7,442 nucleotides of DNA. It comes from Myxococcales bacterium. GTDB taxonomy: Bacteria; Myxococcota_A; Polyangia; Polyangiales; JADJMO01. The position numbers were made by a program, and so were the translations under genes. The stretch spans positions 1-7,442 of the forward strand of contig JAJXTK010000313.1 of NCBI GenBank assembly GCA_021783935.1, written 5' to 3'. Numbering within the stretch: the first letter of the stretch is position 1; the number at the start of each line of letters is the position of its first letter. Of this stretch, positions 1 through 7,442 are shown piece by piece. Under the pieces are notes generated by a model. That model was not told the DNA's origin. It ran no database searches and saw nothing but the letters and a program-made list of their open reading frames with translations.

Positions 1-1302
1 CGAGATGCGCTCGTTGCGGAAGCGCTCGGCGACGACCGACAGACCGTTGGAGGCCGAGTCGACGTACGGGTTGTCGATCTGCTGCGGGTCGCCGGTGAGC
101 ACGATCTTCGTCGCCTCGCCGGCGCGGGTGATGATGGTCTTGATCTCGTGCGGCGTGAGGTTCTGCGCCTCGTCGACGATGAGGTACTGGTGCGGCAGCG
201 AGCGGCCGCGGATGTAGGTGAGCGGCTCGACCTGCACCAAGCCCCCCTCGATCAGCTCGTGGAAAGCGTCCTTGTCGCGCTTGCCGTGGCTGTAGAGGAA
301 CTCGAGGTTGTCGAAGATCGGCTGCATCCAGGGGTTCAGCTTCTCGTCGACGTCGCCCGGCAAGAAGCCGAGGTCGCGCCCCATGGGCATGATCGGCCGC
401 GATACGAGCATGCGCGTGAAGGTGCCGTCCTCGACGACCTTGCGGAGCCCCGCGGCGAGCGCGATGAGCGTCTTGCCGGTGCCCGCCTTGCCGACGAGCG
501 TGACCAGGCGCACCGAGTCGTCGAGCAGCAGCTCGAGCGCGAACGCCTGCTCCTTGTTCTTCGGGCGGATGCCCATCACCCCCTCGCGCGGCACGCGCAG
601 CGGCATGATGGCGTTCTTGGCCGCGTCGTAGCGGCCGAGCGCGGTGTGGCCAGAGCTCGCCGAGTCCTTCAGCACGACGCACGCGTTCGGGCGCAGGCGC
701 AGCGAGGGCTCCTGGGCCCCCTTGGGCGCCCCCTCGGGGAGCGACGGGCGCGCGTCGGCGGGCGGCTCGAGGGAGCCGTTCTGGAAGAAGGCGTCGATCG
801 CCTCCTTGTCGACCGCGAGATCGACGAGGCCCGTGTCGAGCGACTCCACCGCGAGGCGCGAATTCTCGTACGTCTCGGCCTCCATGCCGAGCGCGTCGGC
901 GCGGATGCGGAGGTTGGTGTCCATCGTCACGAAGACGGTGGGCTTGCTGTTGTCGCGGTCGCGCACGTCCAGGGCCGTCTTGAGGATCGCGTGATCCTGC
1001 GCGTTGCCATCGAGAGCGACCGGGAGATCGCCGCGCGTGGAGGGCACCGCGACCCGCAGCGTGCCCATCCCCTCGCCGAGCAGGACCCCCTCGGAGAGCC
1101 CGCCGGCGGACTTGGCGCGAAGATCGTCGAGCACGCGCGCGATCTGCCGACAGTTGCGCCCTCGCTCCGTCCCCTCCCGCTTGAACTGGTCGATCTCTTC
1201 GATGACGTAGATCGGGATGATCAGGTCGTTGTCTTCGAAGCGGAAGATCGCGAGCGGGTCGTGGATGAGGACGTTGGTGTCGAGGACGTAGTTCTTCTTC
1301 AT
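1..1302 (-). CDS. phoH2: PIN domain-PhoH ATPase fusion (PhoH2/YlaK family), 3' end cut by window edge
   Basis: 434 codons are visible, starting MKKNYVLDTNVL, the canonical start of this family, so the ATG at 1302 is secure even though no strong Shine-Dalgarno precedes it. Residues 1-145 form a PIN nuclease domain with its acidic residues in place: D8 in the DTN motif, E35/E36, D103 and D128 in a second DTN. A variable linker leads to the PhoH P-loop ATPase domain from about residue 244 (MGIRPKNKEQ). Walker A is GKAGTGKT at 271-278 and Walker B is IVDEAQ at 375-380. Between them is the PhoH signature region RPIMPMGRDLGFLPGD, and GDPQQIDNPY lies near the end. Known for the family: PhoH2 proteins couple an ATP-driven RNA helicase to a PIN RNase, probably in the cytoplasm; the physiological substrate is poorly defined. 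Family members are usually about 440-470 residues, so probably only a short C-terminal piece is missing. It is divergent from the small lipoprotein gene and not in a visible operon. No antitoxin-like gene precedes it, unlike mycobacterial phoAT-phoH2. Confidence 0.95.
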   Translation of the reverse strand, partial: MKKNYVLDTNVLIHDPLAIFRFEDNDLIIPIYVIEEIDQFKREGTERGRNCRQIARVLDDLRAKSAGGLSEGVLLGEGMGTLRVAVPSTRGDLPVALDGNAQDHAILKTALDVRDRDNSKPTVFVTMDTNLRIRADALGMEAETYENSRLAVESLDTGLVDLAVDKEAIDAFFQNGSLEPPADARPSLPEGAPKGAQEPSLRLRPNACVVLKDSASSGHTALGRYDAAKNAIMPLRVPREGVMGIRPKNKEQAFALELLLDDSVRLVTLVGKAGTGKTLIALAAGLRKVVEDGTFTRMLVSRPIMPMGRDLGFLPGDVDEKLNPWMQPIFDNLEFLYSHGKRDKDAFHELIEGGLVQVEPLTYIRGRSLPHQYLIVDEAQNLTPHEIKTIITRAGEATKIVLTGDPQQIDNPYVDSASNGLSVVAERFRNERIS

Positions 1303-1411
1303 GTCGGTTCGCTCGGGCGCGGCCCGCGTCCAGGGCGGACCTGCCTCTCGGCCGTTAACCCAACTCGGAGCCGCTGCCTACCGCGCAGGGGGTTCTGGCG
1401 CCCGATTTGGG

Positions 1412-1430
1412 TATGCTCCCGGCCCGGAGG
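1412..1430 (+). promoter_or_regulatory. Candidate -10 box and Shine-Dalgarno for the small lipoprotein gene
   Basis: TATGCT at 1412-1417 matches the sigma-70 -10 consensus at four of six positions, but I see no convincing -35 at normal spacing. GGAGG at 1426-1430 is a clean Shine-Dalgarno lying 5 nt before the TTG at 1436. The ribosome site is the main reason for choosing TTG over the in-frame ATG at 1478, which has no site at useful distance. The Shine-Dalgarno is well supported; the -10 is a guess. Confidence 0.4.
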
Positions 1431-1435
1431 TCGCC

Positions 1436-1618
1436 TTGGGGAGCGGACGCACGCGAGGACGGACGGGCGCGCGGGTCATGTTGGGCCCGCTGGTGATGTG
1501 GGTCGCGCTGTTCGGCTCGAGCCTCTCGGCCTGCGGCGGACGGCAGCCCTGCGCGGGGCCCGTTCACGAGATCGAGCGCGGCGCCCCGGCGGCCTCGGCC
1601 TCCGACACGCCGCGCTGA
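1436..1618 (+). CDS. Small putative lipoprotein (60 aa), unknown function
   Basis: I do not recognise a family. From the TTG at 1436 the product has an Arg-rich n-region (R5, R7, R9, R13), a hydrophobic stretch at about 16-30 (MLGPLVMWVALFGSSLSAC) and a lipobox LSAC with the lipidated Cys at residue 33. The mature chain would be only 28 residues, starting CGGRQPC and ending in an Ala/Ser/Pro-rich tail. From codon 15 onward nearly every codon ends in G or C, as in the real genes here. The first ten codons are less biased, so a start at ATG 1478 (46 aa) remains possible, but that leader would lack positive charge. The start is supported by GGAGG at 1426-1430. The gene is convergent with typA, with 9 bp between the two stop codons, and divergent from phoH2. 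Exported-lipoprotein status is inferred from the leader. A chance open frame is the main alternative. Confidence 0.5.
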   Translation: MGSGRTRGRTGARVMLGPLVMWVALFGSSLSACGGRQPCAGPVHEIERGAPAASASDTPR

Positions 1619-1627
1619 GCAAGCGGC

Positions 1628-1631
<4 letters not shown>
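1615..1631. repeat. Inverted repeat containing the stop codons of both convergent genes
   Basis: CTGAGC (1615-1620), loop AAGCG, then GCTCAG (1626-1631): a perfect 6-bp stem with a 5-nt loop. The TGA of the small lipoprotein gene (1616-1618) lies in one arm and the TGA of typA (minus strand, 1628-1630) in the other. It could work as a weak bidirectional terminator. However, the stem is short and neither side has a proper T-run (plus side only GGGGTTGGTT), so the terminator role is uncertain. The repeat itself is plain in the sequence. Confidence 0.45.
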
Positions 1632-3511
<1,880 letters not shown>

Positions 3512-3522
3512 TGGGGCGCGCG

Positions 3523-3552
3523 CAGTTAGCACTTCGCGCGCCTCAAGGCCAC
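3523..3552 (-). promoter_or_regulatory. Candidate typA promoter, giving a nearly leaderless mRNA
   Basis: On the minus strand, TGCTAACTG (3523-3531) resembles an extended -10 (TGnTA), with hexamer TAACTG. At 18-bp spacing upstream is GTGGCC (3547-3552), a poor -35 on its own but close to the TTGGCC found 18 bp before the similar box upstream of the neighbouring lipoprotein gene. Transcription would start near 3516, leaving only about 5 nt before the ATG. That fits the absence of a Shine-Dalgarno. This is pattern inference only. Confidence 0.3.
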
Positions 3553-3572
3553 CTCTGCCGCATGAACGGCAC

Positions 3573-3611
3573 AAAACGCGGAGCGCCCACGGCGCGTGGC
3601 CGCGGGCGCTC
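3573..3611 (-). terminator. Probable intrinsic terminator of the cysteine-rich lipoprotein gene
   Basis: Read on the minus strand, GAGCGCCC (3611-3604) pairs perfectly with GGGCGCTC (3588-3581) across a 15-nt loop. A further GCG/CGC pairing is possible after a 2-nt bulge. The stem is followed by CGCG and then TTTTG (T-run 3576-3573). It starts 19 nt after the lipoprotein stop codon and lies before the typA promoter region, so it should separate the two same-strand transcription units. An alternative small hairpin (CCACG-GCG-CGTGG, 3587-3599) competes with it. The T-run is short. Confidence 0.5.
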
Positions 3612-3630
3612 GGCGCATCGAGCCTGCGCG

Positions 3631-4704
3631 CTACTTGCAGAAGCCGTCGATGCAGAGCTGGCCCGCGGAGCAGGTCTTCGGCGGGTTGGCGGTCGGATCG
3701 CACTGCGAGCCGAGGTTGGTCGAGGAGCCGCAGACGTCGTGGGTGCCCGACGATGTCGTGACCGCCTTGCAGACGTTGAACTGGTCGACGGTCGCGCAGC
3801 TGCTCGCGACGGTGGGATCGCACTGCACGTAGCAGTTGTGGTGCAGGCAGATGGAGCCCGCCGAGCAGCGATCTTGGGTGCCGTCGGCGGTGCCGGACGC
3901 ATCGCAGAAGAAGATCGGTCGGTCGTCGACGACGCAACCGCCGAGCACCGACACCGTGCCGGTCGGGCAGGAGCCGTCGACCTTGGCCGAGGCGACGCAG
4001 CGGCCGTTCACGAGCGCCTCGCTCCCGGCGCAGCTCGTCTGCCCCCCGCCCGCCGTGCAGAGGCCCGTCGTCGCGTCGCACGAGTAGCCCTGCACGCACG
4101 TCGCCGAGCACTTGGTGGTGCAGCGCCCGTCCACGCACGAAGCGCCGCTGTTGCACTGGGTCGCGTCGGAGCAGAGATCCTTGGGCGCCTTGCAGACGCC
4201 GCCGAGGCACAGCGAGCCGGCGCCCGTCTTGGCGGCGCAGTCGGCGTCCGCGACGCACGCGTTCGGATCGGTCGAGGTGCAGAGGTAGGCGCCGGCGGAG
4301 CCCGCCGCGCACGCGTAGCCGGAGATGCAGCCGGTCGCGCGACAGTCGTTGTACGTCGTCGCGCAGTAGTAGGCGCCCGCGGCGGTGGCCGTGCACGCCT
4401 GCCCGGTCGGGCACGCGAGCTCGGTCGAACGACAGTCCGCGGCCACGCACTGCGCGCCGCCGCCGACCGTGTTGCAGACGTAGCCGGCGCCGCACGCGGG
4501 GGTGCAGGCCGTCGGGCCCGTGTCGGTCGTCGTTCCGCCGTCGGACGGGTAGTTGGGGCCGGTGCAGTTCGGGTCCTGCGAGCACGAATCGGCCGAGTAG
4601 ATCGGGCACCCGGCGAGGCCGACGGCGAGCCCGAGCAACGCCGTGGCACCGACCAGGAGCTGCGACGCGGGGCCGAGAACGAGCGAGGACGTGCGCGGGA
4701 ACAT
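3631..4704 (-). CDS. Cysteine-rich modular lipoprotein (357 aa), Dickkopf-N-like Cys repeats, unknown function
   Basis: The signal peptide has Arg4, a hydrophobic core at 15-31 and lipobox LAGC (30-33), so the chain should be lipidated at C33; Pro at +2 gives no inner-membrane retention signal by the E. coli rule. A Gly/Thr/Asp-rich tether (about 53-66) precedes the Cys modules. Four copies of C-x2-G-x2-C-x6-9-C occur at 71-86, 98-114, 126-142 and 203-216. A second type, CxxxxxC...C-x4-C with a DG or GG turn before the last Cys, occurs at 150-171, 178-195 and 335-356. The total is 43 Cys: the lipid anchor plus an even 42. Such Cys-rich lipoproteins are common in large myxobacterial genomes and are often labelled Dickkopf N-terminal-like; that is a fold resemblance, not a Wnt function. 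It is probably a disulfide-stabilised envelope or surface protein that binds something unknown. The start at 4704 is set by GGAGG with 6-nt spacing and by the leader. It is monocistronic, divergent from the ZnR-TPR gene and followed by a terminator. Confidence 0.9.
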   Translation of the reverse strand: MFPRTSSLVLGPASQLLVGATALLGLAVGLAGCPIYSADSCSQDPNCTGPNYPSDGGTTTDTGPTACTPACGAGYVCNTVGGGAQCVAADCRSTELACPTGQACTATAAGAYYCATTYNDCRATGCISGYACAAGSAGAYLCTSTDPNACVADADCAAKTGAGSLCLGGVCKAPKDLCSDATQCNSGASCVDGRCTTKCSATCVQGYSCDATTGLCTAGGGQTSCAGSEALVNGRCVASAKVDGSCPTGTVSVLGGCVVDDRPIFFCDASGTADGTQDRCSAGSICLHHNCYVQCDPTVASSCATVDQFNVCKAVTTSSGTHDVCGSSTNLGSQCDPTANPPKTCSAGQLCIDGFCK

Positions 4705-4710
4705 CGTGGA

Positions 4711-4715
4711 CCTCC
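4711..4715 (-). promoter_or_regulatory. Shine-Dalgarno of the cysteine-rich lipoprotein gene
   Basis: GGAGG on the minus strand, 6 nt before the ATG at 4704. It fixes the start at the lipoprotein leader, although the frame stays open further upstream. Confidence 0.8.
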
Positions 4716-4781
4716 GATGGAAGCATTCTCCGGCGCGGGCAGCCGCTGGGCTCCGTGGCGAACGACGGCCGGTGTCCCAGC

Positions 4782-4811
4782 AGGGTAGCAACGCTCGTTC
4801 CGCACGGCCAA
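4782..4811 (-). promoter_or_regulatory. Candidate promoter of the cysteine-rich lipoprotein gene
   Basis: On the minus strand, TTGGCC (4811-4806) is followed after 18 bp by TACCCT (4787-4782), preceded by TGC so that it reads as an extended -10, TGCTACCCT. The predicted start near 4775 gives a leader of about 70 nt with the Shine-Dalgarno near its end. The match to sigma-70 is partial and myxobacterial promoters are variable, so this is a weak call. Confidence 0.35.
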
Positions 4812-5028
4812 CGAGGCGGGAGCGCGGAGTCGCCGATGCGCCTCTTGGCTGGATTTCGCGGGCCGCGCGCTCGGGACGCCCCACGGCGCGCGTCGGCGGT
4901 TCGCGGCCGGCGTGGCCCAAAGTTCACGGCCCAGGATGACGTTGGGTGTCGATCGTGGGCCCGGTCAAGATTCCGAAGCGGCGCCGCGACGTTGCGTACG
5001 CTCGGTGAAGGCGCTGCGCGACGACGGT

Positions 5029-5063
5029 TTGGACCGACACGCTGCGACAACGCATGCTAGCTT
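5029..5063 (+). promoter_or_regulatory. Candidate promoter of the ZnR-GYF-TM-TPR gene
   Basis: TTGGAC (5029-5034) is followed after 18 bp by CATGCT (5053-5058), which merges into TGCTAGCTT (5055-5063), an extended -10-like TGnTA. Either reading gives a leader of about 80-90 nt before the ATG at 5151. The same TGCTA core appears upstream of typA and of the cysteine-rich lipoprotein gene. The matches are partial; no experimental support. Confidence 0.3.
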
Positions 5064-5150
5064 GCCCCTGCTCGCATCGGTTCGCGTCGACGCCGTCTGG
5101 TCTACGCGACCGCCGGCCGGGTCGAACCGCCCGGGACGGCGGGTCTGCCG

Positions 5151-7349
5151 ATGGACGTCACCTGCCCTCGCTGCCAAACGGACTACGAGTTCGACGACGC
5201 CCTCGTCTCCGAGCGCGGCACCACGGTCAAGTGCACCAATTGTGGGCACCAGTTCCGGGTGTTCCGCGCGCGCGGCGGGGCGGCGCCGACGCCCGCGCCC
5301 GAGCTCTGGCGCATCGAGCGCAGGGGCAGCGACGCGTTGGAGCTGCGCAGCCTGGTGGAGCTGCAACGTGCGATTCGCGCCGGGCGCGTCGGGCGCGACG
5401 ACCTGCTGCGCCGCGGCGACGCGCAGCCGCGACGCGTGGGGGACATCCCGGAGCTCGAGCCGTTCTTCCCGACCGAGCGCGGCGGCAAGGTGACGACGCT
5501 GCCGATGCCGACGATTCAGCACCCGGATGGCGCGGCGCCTCGCCCGCCTGCGCACACGCCGGCGTACGGCCGACACGCGCTCACGCCGCTCGAGGGGAGA
5601 GCGGCGCGCGGGGAGCGCCCCGGGGGCGCCGCGACGGTGCCGGGCGTGCAGGCCGTGCGGCTGGGGAGCGAGGCGATCGGCTCGCACACCCCGCAAGGGA
5701 TCGCGCCGTACACGCCGCCGGCCGAGGCGCCGTCGCCCGGAGCGCCCGAGCCGACGACCGAGCGGGACCTCGCGATGCCCGCGCTGCTCGGTGCGCCTCG
5801 ATCCGAAGGGGGTGAGTCGGCCCCGTCGGCGTCCAAGCTCCCGAAGACCGAAGCGGTGCCCATCGCCGTCCCGCTCGCGCCGGCCGAGCCCGAGCCGACC
5901 GCCTCGCCCCCCGTCGCCGTCGACGAAACTAGGCTGTCGGACTTCCCGCGCGAGAGCGAGCCACCTGCCTACGACTCGCTCTTCCCGCCGCCGCCCACCA
6001 AGCGCCGAAGCCCCTGGGCCGCGCTGTTGCTGGTCGTGCTCGTCGGCGGCGGGCTCGCGCTGCTGGCAGCGACGGTGGGGCGCCCGTGGCTCGCGCGGCT
6101 CCGCTCGCTCACGGCGGCGCGGAGCGCGGCACCGGGCGGCGACGATCGGCTTCGACGCGAGCTCGAGCTCGGAGACAAGGCGCGCGCGGACGGGGACTTC
6201 GCGGTGGCGCGCGAGGCGTACCTGCGCGCGACGGTCATCGACGATCGCTCCGCGTCGGCGTGGGACGGGCTCTGCACGGCCGAGACGGAGCTCGCGGGGA
6301 CGCACTGGATCGCCGGGCTCGCGACGGCGGGCGACACCGAGCTCGGACAGGCGGCGACCGACGGCTTCGCGGCCGGGCGCTCGTGCGCGCGGTGGGGCGA
6401 GCTCACGCGCGCCGACAAGGGGGGCGCCGAGCGGGTCGACGCGGATCTCCGAAGCGCGCGCGCGCTCGCGGCGCAAGGGGACGGCAACGGCGTGCGCCTC
6501 TACCTCGCGTCGCATCCGGCGGATCCGCTGCTCGCTGCGCTCGTGCCGCTCGCGGACGCCACGAAGAAGGACGGTCCGACCATCGCCGCCGCTGGGCGCG
6601 CCGCGGCGCCCGCGCTCGCGAAACTTCCGCTCGCCACCGCGCCGCTCGCGACCGACGTCGCGCTCGCGGGGTGGATCGCCGCGCTCGCCGACGACGCACC
6701 TCGCTTTCAGGCCGTGCTCGCGGAGCTCGGCCGCCGCGCGCCGAAGCTCGGGCTCATCGACACGCTGAAGCTGCTCGCACCGGGCGCCGCCGACGCAGGC
6801 GTCGTCGATGCCACCGCCGAGGCCGAGGTGGACGCAGCCGACGCCGCGATCGACGCGCCGTCGGACGCCCCGGTCCGCGAGGTCGCCTTGGCGTCCGACG
6901 ACGAGCTCGGCGCCGATTGGCGCGGGCTCGACGAGCGCGGGTTCCGCGCGCTCGGGAGCGGCGAGCTCGAGCGCGCCGAGAGGATGTTCCGCGGCGCCCT
7001 CGAAGCCCACCCCGGCGACATCGACGCGCTCTTTGGTCTCGGGCAGATCGCGCAGCGTCGCGGCGAGCCGGGCAACGCAGAGACGTACTTCAGGCAAGTG
7101 CTCGACCAGTCGCCTGGCTTCGCGCCCGCGCGCCTCGCGCTCGCCGACCTCAAATGGGCCGCCGGGCAGCAGGCCGAAGCGGCGAAGCAATACGAGACCT
7201 ACCTCGATCGGACGAGCGACGGCGACGGCGCCGATCGCGCGCGGCAGCGCATCGCGAAGTTCAGGGGCACCGTCCAGGAGTCCGCCTCGACCGGGACCGC
7301 GTCGACGACTTCCCCTCCCGCCGCGCCCACGGCATCGGAAGCGCCGTGA
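5151..7349 (+). CDS. Zinc-ribbon/GYF_2-like single-pass membrane protein with periplasmic TPR half (732 aa)
   Basis: Domains in order: an MJ0042-type zinc ribbon (C5-x2-C8 ... C28-x2-C31) at 1-38; a GYF_2/DUF4339-like domain at about 52-106 (LWRIERRG, then GRVGRDDLLRRG, then IPELEPFF); a Pro/Ala-rich disordered linker to 283; one membrane segment at about 289-308, preceded by KRR; a TPR-like helix pair at about 338-371; a helical Ala-rich region; an Asp/Ala-rich linker at 545-588; and a clear TPR array at 590-700, ending in a Ser/Thr/Pro tail. By the positive-inside rule the zinc ribbon and GYF-like parts are cytoplasmic and the TPRs periplasmic. Only two cysteines (C375, C412) lie outside the zinc ribbon, both on the periplasmic side. 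TPRs and GYF folds bind proteins, so a scaffold linking cytoplasm to periplasm is inferred; the partner is unknown. The cytoplasmic module recalls Myxococcus GltJ, but no TonB-like end is seen. The ATG at 5151 starts exactly at the zinc ribbon; the ribosome site is weak. The 3' end overlaps the next leader by 4 nt. Confidence 0.9.
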   Translation: MDVTCPRCQTDYEFDDALVSERGTTVKCTNCGHQFRVFRARGGAAPTPAPELWRIERRGSDALELRSLVELQRAIRAGRVGRDDLLRRGDAQPRRVGDIPELEPFFPTERGGKVTTLPMPTIQHPDGAAPRPPAHTPAYGRHALTPLEGRAARGERPGGAATVPGVQAVRLGSEAIGSHTPQGIAPYTPPAEAPSPGAPEPTTERDLAMPALLGAPRSEGGESAPSASKLPKTEAVPIAVPLAPAEPEPTASPPVAVDETRLSDFPRESEPPAYDSLFPPPPTKRRSPWAALLLVVLVGGGLALLAATVGRPWLARLRSLTAARSAAPGGDDRLRRELELGDKARADGDFAVAREAYLRATVIDDRSASAWDGLCTAETELAGTHWIAGLATAGDTELGQAATDGFAAGRSCARWGELTRADKGGAERVDADLRSARALAAQGDGNGVRLYLASHPADPLLAALVPLADATKKDGPTIAAAGRAAAPALAKLPLATAPLATDVALAGWIAALADDAPRFQAVLAELGRRAPKLGLIDTLKLLAPGAADAGVVDATAEAEVDAADAAIDAPSDAPVREVALASDDELGADWRGLDERGFRALGSGELERAERMFRGALEAHPGDIDALFGLGQIAQRRGEPGNAETYFRQVLDQSPGFAPARLALADLKWAAGQQAEAAKQYETYLDRTSDGDGADRARQRIAKFRGTVQESASTGTASTTSPPAAPTASEAP

Positions 7350-7432
7350 GCTCTCGACGCGCGCACGCCCCCCTCCTCGCTGCCACCGTGATCGCCGCGC
7401 TCGGCTGCCGGGGACGCCCGCGCAGCTGGTAG
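7346..7432 (+). CDS. Lipoprotein leader, coupled to the TPR gene; probably frameshifted or cut by the window edge
   Basis: GTG at 7346 overlaps the preceding stop as GTGA, with GGAAG at 7337-7341, 4 nt upstream, as ribosome site; both point to translational coupling. The 28-residue product looks like a lipoprotein signal peptide: Arg4 and Arg5, a hydrophobic core (PLLAATVIAALGC) and a lipobox ALGC with Cys21. It then stops at TAG (7430-7432) after only seven more residues. Adding one G to the GGGG run at 7410-7413 would instead give CRGTPAQLVGAD running open to the window end, which looks more like a mature lipoprotein. So the stop may be a real mutation, a sequencing error, or a chance frame that mimics a leader. 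A genuine 28-residue lipoprotein is less likely. Function unknown. Confidence 0.4.
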   Translation: MSSRRAHAPLLAATVIAALGCRGRPRSW

Positions 7433-7442
7433 GTGCCGATCG

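Larger units (their letters stand above)
4705..5150. other. Divergent intergenic region, no gene found
   Basis: 446 bp between the outward-facing lipoprotein and ZnR-TPR genes. Apart from the ribosome site and the two candidate promoters listed separately, I see no convincing gene, RNA or repeat. Open frames here translate to Arg/Pro-rich, non-protein-like sequence without the codon bias of the neighbours. About 4900-5065 is visibly less GC-rich than the flanks, as expected for promoter DNA. Nothing resembles an obvious operator palindrome. Confidence 0.6.

Noticed and set aside
1..1302. phoH2 as part of a toxin-antitoxin pair
   Set aside because: No small antitoxin-like gene precedes it on the minus strand; upstream is a 133-bp gap and then a divergent gene.
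1478..1618. ATG 1478 as the start of the small lipoprotein
   Set aside because: No Shine-Dalgarno at usable distance and no positive charge before the hydrophobic core; the TTG at 1436 has both. Not fully excluded, because codon bias is better from 1478 on.
3512..5050. Minus-strand frame open for 513 codons upstream of typA, which could look like a very large N-terminal extension
   Set aside because: The extension is Arg/Pro-rich without recognisable protein features, lies out of frame over the lipoprotein gene, and the TypA family starts at MPGIALRN. The openness follows from high GC.
6783..6915. Asp/Ala-rich tract in the TPR protein as a calcium-binding repeat
   Set aside because: The Asp spacing is irregular and no EF-hand or RTX consensus is present; it reads as a flexible linker between two helical parts.
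4965..7190. Minus-strand 741-codon open frame opposite the ZnR-TPR gene
   Set aside because: Its translation is Arg/Glu/Leu low-complexity and mirrors the codon structure of the plus-strand gene, which has clear domains. It is a GC-rich antisense shadow.

Overview
The window is very GC-rich, and its real genes have an extreme G/C bias at third codon positions. It carries two myxobacterial-type surface genes: a large cysteine-rich lipoprotein, and a zinc-ribbon/GYF-like/membrane/TPR protein. Together these suggest a chromosomal segment of a myxobacterium (Myxococcota, possibly a Polyangiales/Sandaracinus-like lineage). The lineage is inferred from style and architecture; there is no rRNA or other marker to confirm it. 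I see no mobile element, CRISPR array, tRNA, rRNA or integrase.

Layout. (1) 1-1302, minus: PIN-PhoH fusion ATPase (PhoH2/YlaK type), cut by the left edge just short of its C-terminus. (2) 1303-1435: short divergent intergenic region. (3) 1436-1618, plus: a 60-residue putative lipoprotein with an Arg-rich leader and lipobox, starting at TTG behind a good Shine-Dalgarno. It converges on typA with 9 bp between the genes, and a perfect 6-bp inverted repeat contains both stop codons. (4) 1628-3511, minus: complete typA/bipA ribosome-associated GTPase. (5) 3512-3630: a hairpin with a T-run that should terminate the upstream lipoprotein gene, then a probable typA promoter very close to the start codon. 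(6) 3631-4704, minus: 357-residue secreted lipoprotein with 43 cysteines in tandem modules. (7) 4705-5150: 446-bp divergent intergenic region with candidate promoters for both sides. (8) 5151-7349, plus: 732-residue single-pass membrane protein with a cytoplasmic zinc ribbon and GYF_2-like domain and a periplasmic TPR half. (9) From 7346, plus: a lipoprotein leader translationally coupled to it by a GTGA overlap. It runs into a stop after 28 codons, and one extra G in a nearby GGGG run would restore an open frame to the window edge.

How they fit together. phoH2 and typA are housekeeping or stress RNA/ribosome genes on separate transcripts. The lipoproteins and the ZnR-GYF-TM-TPR gene belong to the cell envelope. 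No single operon spans the window; the only clear coupling is between the ZnR-TPR gene and the following lipoprotein leader. The best candidate for something little described is the ZnR-GYF-TM-TPR protein. Its cytoplasmic half resembles, as I recall it, the N-terminal module of the Myxococcus gliding-motility protein GltJ, but it is attached to a TPR periplasmic half.
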